Below are positions 8,541 to 14,621 of a stretch of 64,000 bases of DNA, one piece after another. The notes below the pieces were generated by a model. That model saw nothing but the letters and a program-made list of their open reading frames with translations, was not told the origin of the DNA and made no database searches. The DNA comes from Myxococcales bacterium (GTDB lineage: Bacteria; Myxococcota_A; Polyangia; Haliangiales; Haliangiaceae): contig CANKMW010000001.1 in NCBI GenBank assembly GCA_947483555.1, positions 186,001 through 250,000 of the forward strand, read 5' to 3'. Every line of letters starts with the position of its first letter. The stretch's first letter is position 1. The position numbers and the translations under genes are program-made.

Positions 8541-9445
8541 GGTTCGAAGTACTCCTTCGACGACAGCACCGCCTCGATCACCGGGCGGGCATCGGGGTTG
8601 GTGGCGGCGAGCGCGTTGACGAAGTGGGCGCGCTCGGCCGAGCTGGGCTGGCGCGCCAGGTAGCGGTCGAAGACACTCGCGACCACCGCCTCGCGGTAGA
8701 TCTCGTCGTCGAAGACGATGTCGATCAGATCGGCGTAGCTGGCACCATGGCGGTGGAAGAGCAGTCCAGCCGGGCTGGTGCCGAGGCCGCCGACGATCAT
8801 GGCGCGCGCGTTCTCGGTCTCCTCGCCCTCGGTCGGGCGGCCGAGGAAGTCGACGAACAGCGCCCGGGCGCGGCTCTCGGGAGCACCCGCCAGCGCGAAG
8901 TAGCCGGTGGCCATCGCGTAGCGGCGCTCGACGGCGCTGGTCGACATTCCGCCGCGCAGGTCACTGGCGGCGGTCGCCAGCGCGTCGCGCTCGGACTCGA
9001 GGACCGTGAGCTCCGGGCACGCGCAGTCGCACGGATCGGCGGCCACGCAGCTCTGGCATCCGGTGGTCTGGCTGCGGATGATCGAGCACAGGAACTGGTA
9101 GCGAGACGTCAGCGTCTCGCCGCCGAGCACGCGGTTGTCGAGCTCCTCGACCCAGACGTTGGCCCACGCGGCCTGCTGCATGAGCTTGCCGACCAGCGCG
9201 CGACGGGCCGCCGGCGTGGTGCCGGCGGTCCTCAGCGTGGCGGCGTCGGCCGCCAGATCGGCATCGGCCGGTGGCAACCCCGACAGATCGAGGTAGGCGC
9301 GGCGCACGAAGCGCTCGAGGGCGGCGTCGCTGGCCTCGTCGCCACCGACCGGCGTGTGTCCGCCGATGGTGTCGTCGCAGGCCGCGAGCCATGGACCGAG
9401 CAGCAGGCATGCCGCCAGGCACACCCCGAGTGTTGGGTTTCGCAC
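8537..9445 (-). CDS. DUF1549 (PSCyt2)-like lipoprotein with Cys-rich insert
   Basis: 302 residues; lipoprotein signal ending LGPWLAAC. Residues about 44-110 match the PSCyt2/DUF1549 pattern: FVRRAYLDLSGLPPADADL, then a LVGKLMQQAAWANVWVEELDN segment corresponding to the 'L.S..Y.ER....W.D' part. A Cys-rich insert at about 117-145 (CSIIRSQTTGCQSC, then DPCDCACPE) could bind metal or be disulfide-linked. The C-terminus has two DUF4214-like units ending VLSSKEYF. It is the first gene of the minus-strand run to 5095 and is divergent from the RND-like gene across a 152-base intergenic region. Confidence 0.65.
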   Translation of the reverse strand: MRNPTLGVCLAACLLLGPWLAACDDTIGGHTPVGGDEASDAALERFVRRAYLDLSGLPPADADLAADAATLRTAGTTPAARRALVGKLMQQAAWANVWVEELDNRVLGGETLTSRYQFLCSIIRSQTTGCQSCVAADPCDCACPELTVLESERDALATAASDLRGGMSTSAVERRYAMATGYFALAGAPESRARALFVDFLGRPTEGEETENARAMIVGGLGTSPAGLLFHRHGASYADLIDIVFDDEIYREAVVASVFDRYLARQPSSAERAHFVNALAATNPDARPVIEAVLSSKEYFEP

Positions 9446-9520
9446 GAGTCGACCCTCCTGTGAGCAGGTCCCACGTCATCCTAACAAGCGCCGTGCCACC
9501 GGTAAGAGTCCGAATTCACA

Positions 9521-9532
9521 CCTACGTGTAGG
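9521..9532. promoter_or_regulatory. Palindrome in divergent intergenic region
   Basis: CCTAC-GT-GTAGG is an inverted repeat with a 2-base centre, preceded by ACAC that can pair with the inner GTGT. It lies midway between the start of the DUF1549-like operon (9445, minus) and the GTG of the RND-like lipoprotein (9598, plus), where a shared operator would be expected. No convincing -35/-10 pair was found around it. Confidence 0.35.
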
Positions 9533-9597
9533 ATCCTCCGCCGTCGGCAATGGAGACACCGCGCCGGCGGCGGTGGTTATGATGCCAACGTGATCCC

Positions 9598-11199
9598 GTG
9601 CCTCGATCGCTAGGCGAGTTCGCGGCGTGCGCGGCGATGTGCGCGGCGTTGGCCGCGTGCGGTCAGCGCAGCGGGCCGCAAGCCAAGGACGGGCCGGCGG
9701 TCCAGATCCGGGTCGAAACCGACGGCACCGCGACGCAGCTCGAACACAGTGTCGCCGTACCGCTCGAGCTCGCGATGAATTTCCCGGGGGCGAAGCGCGT
9801 GCACAGCGTCACCGTGCCCGGTCGCGTGGTTGTCACCGTCGAGCTCGCGAACGGCGACGTCTTCGCCGCTCGTCGCGAGATCTTCGACCGACTCCAACGC
9901 GTCGACCTGCCGCCGGGTGTCCATCCCGAGCTCGGTCCGTACACGATCGCGACGGGCGCGGTGTTGCGCTATGCGCTCCACGGCGACGGCGCGTCGCCGG
10001 TCGAGCTTCGCACCGTGCAGGACTGGCTGGTACGCCCCGCGCTGACCAGCGTCCAAGGCGTGGTTGCTGTCGCGACGTGCGGAGGCGCCGTCGAACAGAT
10101 CGAGCTGATCGTCGATCCCTCTCGTCTCGGCCCGATGACGATCCTCGAGCTCGCCAACGCGATCGCCCGCGAGATCGACGGAACCCGCGGCCAGATGACG
10201 CTGGACGACCTCGGCAACAGTGTGGTCGGAACGGTCGCAGGCGTGCCGCTCATCGTTCGCAACATTGCGGAGATCCAGCGCAGCGCAGCAGCTCCCACCT
10301 GCTACGTCATCGATGATCGCGGCGCCGAGATCGTCGAGGGGATCGTGGGGATGGCCCCGAACCAGGATCCAGCGATCGTTCGCGCGGCGGTGACGCAGCG
10401 CCTCGCCGAGCTGGCACCTGCGCTACCGCCGGCGGTCTCGCTCGACGTGATGCCGGACTCGATCGATGCCGTGATCGACCTCGGCGGCGCGACCTTCGCC
10501 GAGCAGATGCAAGCTGCACGCTCGTTTGGCAACGCGCTGCGGGGCGAACACGCCACGATCGCGGTCGGCGATCTCGACGATGGATTCACGACCAGCTTGC
10601 CGGGCGCGCTACGCATGCGGCTCCAGGCTGCTCCGGACCTCGCGATGCGCGTCCGGCGCGTGCCGGGCGGTGGCAAGGTCGCCATCGCCGGCGAACCGAG
10701 CGCATGGATCCGGATCAGCGGCGAGAGCCTCGACGAACTGGCGCGGATCGCCGACGCGATCGCGACCCTGCCGTCGATCGACGTGCTCGCACGCGCGGGG
10801 CTCGCGCGCGGGCCGGCGACCCGAGTCGAGATCGATCGCGCGAGCGCCGCCCGTCATGGCATTCACGCCAGCGACCTCCTCGATGTCATCCGGGCCTCCG
10901 GTCCCGGCGTCCCCGCCGGCACCATCATCGAGGGACGCCGCCGGATCGACGTCGTGCTCCGGGTGCGCGGCGCGGTCGCCGAGCTGACGATCAAGAGCTC
11001 CAGTGGCGCCGTGATCCCGATCGCCCAGGTCGCCACGCTCCGCATCGACGACGAACCAACCGCGATCCTCCGCGACGGTGGCCGCCGCTGGGCCGGTGTG
11101 CAGGTCAGCATCGCGGACGCCGCCGGACGTCGCGCGCTGCTCGCGCAGCTCAGGTCACTCGCCCGGCCGCCCGGTTACGTCGTCGAACTGGTCGAATGA
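9598..11199 (+). CDS. Lipoprotein made of the two periplasmic loops of a CusA/CzcA-type RND pump, no membrane helices
   Basis: 533 residues, GTG start (the nearer ATGs run into TGA). Lipobox CAALAAC, Cys 21. Residues about 45-290 follow the first periplasmic loop of heavy-metal RND pumps in order: LEHSVAVPLELAMNFPG, ARREIFDRLQRVDLPPGVHP-ELGP, ELRTVQDWLVRPALTSVQGV, VDPSRLGPMTILELANAI, VPLIVRNIAEIQ, then AAVTQRLAELAPALPPAV leading to the point where the next helix should start. Residues about 340-533 follow the second loop: WIRISGESLDELARIADAI, RVEIDRASAARHGIHASDLL, GTIIEGRRRIDVVLRVRG, AVIPIAQVATLRIDDEP. The 12 helices and proton-relay residues of the usual ~1040-residue protein are absent, so it cannot pump on its own. 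A scavenging or accessory role is inference. Confidence 0.75.
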   Translation: MPRSLGEFAACAAMCAALAACGQRSGPQAKDGPAVQIRVETDGTATQLEHSVAVPLELAMNFPGAKRVHSVTVPGRVVVTVELANGDVFAARREIFDRLQRVDLPPGVHPELGPYTIATGAVLRYALHGDGASPVELRTVQDWLVRPALTSVQGVVAVATCGGAVEQIELIVDPSRLGPMTILELANAIAREIDGTRGQMTLDDLGNSVVGTVAGVPLIVRNIAEIQRSAAAPTCYVIDDRGAEIVEGIVGMAPNQDPAIVRAAVTQRLAELAPALPPAVSLDVMPDSIDAVIDLGGATFAEQMQAARSFGNALRGEHATIAVGDLDDGFTTSLPGALRMRLQAAPDLAMRVRRVPGGGKVAIAGEPSAWIRISGESLDELARIADAIATLPSIDVLARAGLARGPATRVEIDRASAARHGIHASDLLDVIRASGPGVPAGTIIEGRRRIDVVLRVRGAVAELTIKSSSGAVIPIAQVATLRIDDEPTAILRDGGRRWAGVQVSIADAAGRRALLAQLRSLARPPGYVVELVE

Positions 11200-11227
11200 G
11201 CTCGACGGCCTGTGGTAAGCCCGGCTC

Positions 11228-12859
11228 ATGCACGACGCCGTCGTCGCCGTCCCGCCGCCCATCAACGAGCCGGTACGGTCCTACGCGCCCGGGACCGCCG
11301 AGCGCGCCGGCCTCAAGGCCGAGCTCGCCCGCATGTCGGGCGAGTGCCCCGAGATCCCGATCGTGATCGGCGGCCAGCGCATCACGTCCGGTCGGCTGGT
11401 GCCGGTGGTGATGCCGCACGCGCACCGCCACGTGGTGGCGCACTTCCACGCCGCCGAGCCGGCGCACATCGAGCAGGCGATCCGCGCCGCCGCCGCCGCC
11501 CGCCGCGACTGGGAGTCGATGCGCTGGGAGGCCCGCGCCGCGGTGTTCCTGCGCGCCGCCGAGCTGCTGGCCGGACCGTGGCGCGAGCGCATCGTCGCCG
11601 CCACCATGCTCGGCCAGTCGAAGACCGCGCACCAGGCCGAGGTCGACTCGGCGTGCGAGCTGATCGACTTCCTGCGCTTCAACGTCGGCTACGCCGCCCG
11701 GCTGTACGCCGAGCAGCCGATCTCGGGACCGGGCATGTGGAACATGACCGAGCTCCGTCCGCTCGAGGGCTTCACGTTCGCGCTGACGCCGTTCAACTTC
11801 ACGGCGATCGCGGCCAACCTGCCGGCGGCGCCGGCGCTGATGGGCAACACGGTGGTGTGGAAGCCGGCCGAGAGCCAGATGCTGTCGGCGTGGCACACCA
11901 TGCTCCTGTTCGAGGAGGCCGGCCTGCCGCCCGGGGTCATCAACTTCGTGCCCGGATTCGGCCACGAGCTGGCGCCGACCGCGGTCGCGCACCCCGATCT
12001 CGGCGCCATCAACTTCACCGGCTCCACCGAGATCTTCCGCTCGCTGTGGAAGCAGGTCGCCGCCCACCTCGACGGCTACAAGAGCTACCCGCGGTTGATC
12101 GGCGAGACCGGCGGCAAGGACTTCATCGTCGCCCACCCGTCGGCGGATCCGCGGGCGGTGGCGACCGCCATCGTGCGCGGCGGCTACGAGTACCAGGGCC
12201 AGAAGTGCTCGGCGGCCTCCCGGATCTACGTCGCGGCCAGCGTGTGGAAGCAGCTCGAGGCCGAGCTGGTCGGCACCATCGAGTCGCTCGGGGTCGGTGA
12301 CGTCAGCGACTTCTCCAACTTCATGGGCGCGGTCATCAAGCAGGCGGCGTTCGACCGCCACGCCGCCGCCATCGGCGAGGCCCGCGAGACCCGCGGCATG
12401 AAGGTGCTCGCCGGCGGCGGGTGTGACGACCAGGACGGCTGGTTCGTGCGGCCGACCTTGCTCACCACCGACGATCCGACCGTGCGCCTGATGCGTGACG
12501 AGCTGTTCGGGCCCATCGTGACCGCGCACGTGTTCCCGGATCATGCGTGGAGCGAGGTCCTCGACCTCGTCGATCGCACGTCGCCGTATGCGCTCACCGG
12601 CGCGGTCTTCGCCCGCGATCGTTCGGCCCTGGTCGAGGCCACCAGCCGCCTGCGCCACGCCGCCGGCAACTTCTACCTCAACGACAAGCCGACCGGGGCC
12701 GTGGTCGGCCAGCAGCCGTTCGGCGGCGCCCGGGCCTCCGGCACCGACGACAAGGCCGGCTCCGCCCTCAACCTGCTCCGCTTCGTGGCGGCGCGGACCA
12801 TCAAGGAGACCTTCGTGCCGGCCACCGACTGGCGCTATCCGTTTCTCGGCGAGCCGTAG
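11228..12859 (+). CDS. pruA: L-glutamate gamma-semialdehyde (delta-1-pyrroline-5-carboxylate) dehydrogenase
   Basis: 543 residues, the usual length of the single-domain ALDH4 enzyme. It oxidises glutamate semialdehyde to glutamate with NAD+, the last step of proline catabolism. Seen in sequence: the TPFNFTAIAANLPAAPAL Rossmann entry near 187, KPAE at about 212, FTGSTEIF at 263, the general base Glu at about 293 (LIGETGGKDF), and the nucleophile Cys at about 327 (YQGQKCSAASR). It is not fused to a PutA proline dehydrogenase and no proline dehydrogenase lies next to it. It begins 28 bases after the RND-like gene, on the same strand, with no obvious functional link. Confidence 0.93.
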   Translation: MHDAVVAVPPPINEPVRSYAPGTAERAGLKAELARMSGECPEIPIVIGGQRITSGRLVPVVMPHAHRHVVAHFHAAEPAHIEQAIRAAAAARRDWESMRWEARAAVFLRAAELLAGPWRERIVAATMLGQSKTAHQAEVDSACELIDFLRFNVGYAARLYAEQPISGPGMWNMTELRPLEGFTFALTPFNFTAIAANLPAAPALMGNTVVWKPAESQMLSAWHTMLLFEEAGLPPGVINFVPGFGHELAPTAVAHPDLGAINFTGSTEIFRSLWKQVAAHLDGYKSYPRLIGETGGKDFIVAHPSADPRAVATAIVRGGYEYQGQKCSAASRIYVAASVWKQLEAELVGTIESLGVGDVSDFSNFMGAVIKQAAFDRHAAAIGEARETRGMKVLAGGGCDDQDGWFVRPTLLTTDDPTVRLMRDELFGPIVTAHVFPDHAWSEVLDLVDRTSPYALTGAVFARDRSALVEATSRLRHAAGNFYLNDKPTGAVVGQQPFGGARASGTDDKAGSALNLLRFVAARTIKETFVPATDWRYPFLGEP

Positions 12860-12877
12860 CGCGCTCGGGCGCCAATC

Positions 12878-12967
12878 CCGCCAGAACCTCATCAACAACC
12901 ATGGTTTTGGCGGAATAGAATCTGACAAATACCGCCAAAACACGCCCTGACAGTGGGGTTTTGGCGT
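12878..12967 (+). promoter_or_regulatory. Duplicated inverted-repeat operator (four half-sites)
   Basis: Four copies of one ~11-base half-site alternate in orientation upstream of the ATPase gene: CCGCCAGAACC at 12878-12888, GGTTTTGGCGG at 12903-12913, CCGCCAAAACA at 12932-12942 and GGTTTTGGCGT at 12957-12967. They form two inverted pairs with exactly the same 14-base spacer, although the spacers differ in sequence. The conserved arms and spacing argue for paired protein-binding sites. The tract is markedly more AT-rich than its surroundings. The last half-site ends 12 bases before the ATG, so binding would block transcription or initiation. Confidence 0.6.
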
Positions 12968-12979
12968 ATTTTACTCGAC

Positions 12980-14449
12980 ATGAAATCGGCCGAGAAGCGA
13001 TCACTGGTTGGTCGCGAACGCGAACGCCGGCTGCTCGATGCCGCGATGGCCTCCGCCGACCCCGAGCTCATCGCCATCTACGGACGCCGTCGGGTCGGAA
13101 AGACCTTCCTGGTGCGCGAGCACCTCGCCAACGACCTGTGCTTCGAGCTGACCGGGATGTTCGACGTCACCCTCGCCCAGCAACTCCGGAACTTCGCCGA
13201 CGCGATGGGTAACTCACTGAACGCCGGCATGCGGCCCGCGACACCCGGCGATTGGATCGACGCGTTCGCCTCGCTCGGTGCGATGATCGATCGCCTGCCG
13301 AAGCGCCAGCGCAAGCGCGTCGTCTTCCTCGACGAGTTGCCATGGCTCGCCAGCCGACGGTCAGGGTTTGTCTCGGCGTTCGAACACTTCTGGAACTCGT
13401 GGGCGAGCAAACGCAGCGATCTGGTGGTCGTGGTCTGCGGCTCGGCGGCGTCCTGGATGGTCAAGGAGCTGCTGCGTGCCCGGGGCGGCCTTCACAATCG
13501 TGTCACTCGTCACCTTCGCCTCGAGCCCTTCACGCTCGACGAGACGCGCGCGTTCCTGGTGGCGCGTCGGGTCGAGCTGGAAGACTACCAGGTGCTGGAA
13601 CTCTACATGGCGCTCGGGGGAGTGCCCCACTACCTGAAAGAGATCGGACGCGGCGAATCGCCCGCGCAGTGCATCGACCGGATCTGCTTCGCGAAGGACG
13701 GCATGCTCCGGAAGGAGTTCGGCAACGTCTACGCGTCGCTCTTCGATGGCGCCGAGCGTCACGAACAGATCGTGCGCGCGCTCGCGACCCGACGGAAGGG
13801 ACTCACTCGAAGCCAGCTCCTGGCCGCGACCAAGCTGCCCACCGGAGGCTGGACCTCCGCGGTCCTCGAAGAGCTCGAGGCGTCCGGGTTCATCATGCGG
13901 ACGGCACAGTTCGGCCTCGCCAAGAAGGATGTGGTCTATCGCCTCTCCGACGAACACTCGCTGTTTCACCTGCACTGGATCGAGAGGCATCGCGGCCGCG
14001 CCGAAGGCACCTGGTTGCGAATTCGTGGCTCGCCGGCGTGGCGGGCCTGGAGTGGCTACAGCTTCGAGAGCATCTGCCTCAAGCACATCGAGGCCGTGCG
14101 CTGGTCGCTCGGTATCGGTGCTGTCCAGACCGAGGAGTCCACCTGGCGGCACCACGCCGCGCGTGACGACGAGTCGGGCGCCCAGATCGATCTCGTCATC
14201 GATCGCAAGGACGGCTGCATCAACCTGTGCGAGATGAAGTTCGTCGAGGGAGCGTTCGTGATCGAGAAGACCTATGCCCGGACCCTGGTCGAGAAGCGCG
14301 AGACGTTCCGGCGGGTGACGCGGACCAAGAAGACCCTGTTCACGACGCTCGTGACCAGCCATGGCGTCGCGGTCAACCGGCATCGGCTCGCCGTCATGGA
14401 TGTCGAGGTCACCATGGATGCGTTGTTCGGTCGCACCGTTCGATCGTGA
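12980..14449 (+). CDS. Archaeal-type AAA ATPase with C-terminal DUF234/PD-(D/E)XK-like domain
   Basis: 489 residues from ATG 12980 (an in-frame GTG at 12953 lies inside the operator). Order of parts: LVGRERERRLLDAAM, P-loop IYGRRRVGKTFLV (about 32-44), Walker B VVFLDELPWLASRRS (about 115), a VVCGSAASWM sensor-like strand, arginine-rich HLRLEPFTL, a winged-helix region (SQLLAATKLPTGGWTSAVLEEL), then the C-terminal domain with IDLVIDR followed by INLCEMKF, the D-xn-ExK spacing of restriction-like nucleases. This is the ATPase_2 + DUF234 family, common in archaea and scattered in bacteria by transfer. Its cellular role is unknown. Base composition is somewhat less GC-rich than the neighbours. 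Confidence 0.85.
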   Translation: MKSAEKRSLVGRERERRLLDAAMASADPELIAIYGRRRVGKTFLVREHLANDLCFELTGMFDVTLAQQLRNFADAMGNSLNAGMRPATPGDWIDAFASLGAMIDRLPKRQRKRVVFLDELPWLASRRSGFVSAFEHFWNSWASKRSDLVVVVCGSAASWMVKELLRARGGLHNRVTRHLRLEPFTLDETRAFLVARRVELEDYQVLELYMALGGVPHYLKEIGRGESPAQCIDRICFAKDGMLRKEFGNVYASLFDGAERHEQIVRALATRRKGLTRSQLLAATKLPTGGWTSAVLEELEASGFIMRTAQFGLAKKDVVYRLSDEHSLFHLHWIERHRGRAEGTWLRIRGSPAWRAWSGYSFESICLKHIEAVRWSLGIGAVQTEESTWRHHAARDDESGAQIDLVIDRKDGCINLCEMKFVEGAFVIEKTYARTLVEKRETFRRVTRTKKTLFTTLVTSHGVAVNRHRLAVMDVEVTMDALFGRTVRS

Positions 14450-14470
14450 TCGCCAGCGGGCGCCGGTGCG

Positions 14471-14542
14471 GTCGTGGGTGTCGCGCGGCAGGGGGTCGCG
14501 GGACAGTCGCGGGGTGTCGCGGAACCGGTCGCAGGGCGTCGC
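14471..14542. repeat. Phased GTCGC pentamer array
   Basis: GTCGT at 14471 is followed by GTCGC at 14480, 14495, 14506, 14516, 14528 and 14538. Four of the six steps are 10-12 bases, close to one helical turn, which would put the copies on the same face of DNA. It lies in the 172-base gap between the ATPase gene and the CarboxypepD-repeat gene. Function unknown; low complexity in GC-rich DNA is the alternative. Confidence 0.35.
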
Positions 14543-14621
14543 ATTTTCCCGGATGCAGGCCAAGCTAGCGCAGGTTGACGTCACGACTGTTGGTCCAGTT
14601 CTTGAGTGAGGAGCCGCCGCG

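Noticed and set aside
11150..12943. A minus-strand frame of about 600 codons across pruA
   Set aside because: Antisense to a well-supported dehydrogenase; His/Gly/Arg-rich translation typical of shadow frames.
12947..12972. A CTGACA ... TATTTT promoter for the ATPase gene
   Set aside because: The spacer is only 14 bases, too short for a sigma-70 promoter.
14471..14542. CRISPR-like array made of GTCGC copies
   Set aside because: Units are 5 bases with 5-10 base gaps, far from CRISPR repeat and spacer sizes.
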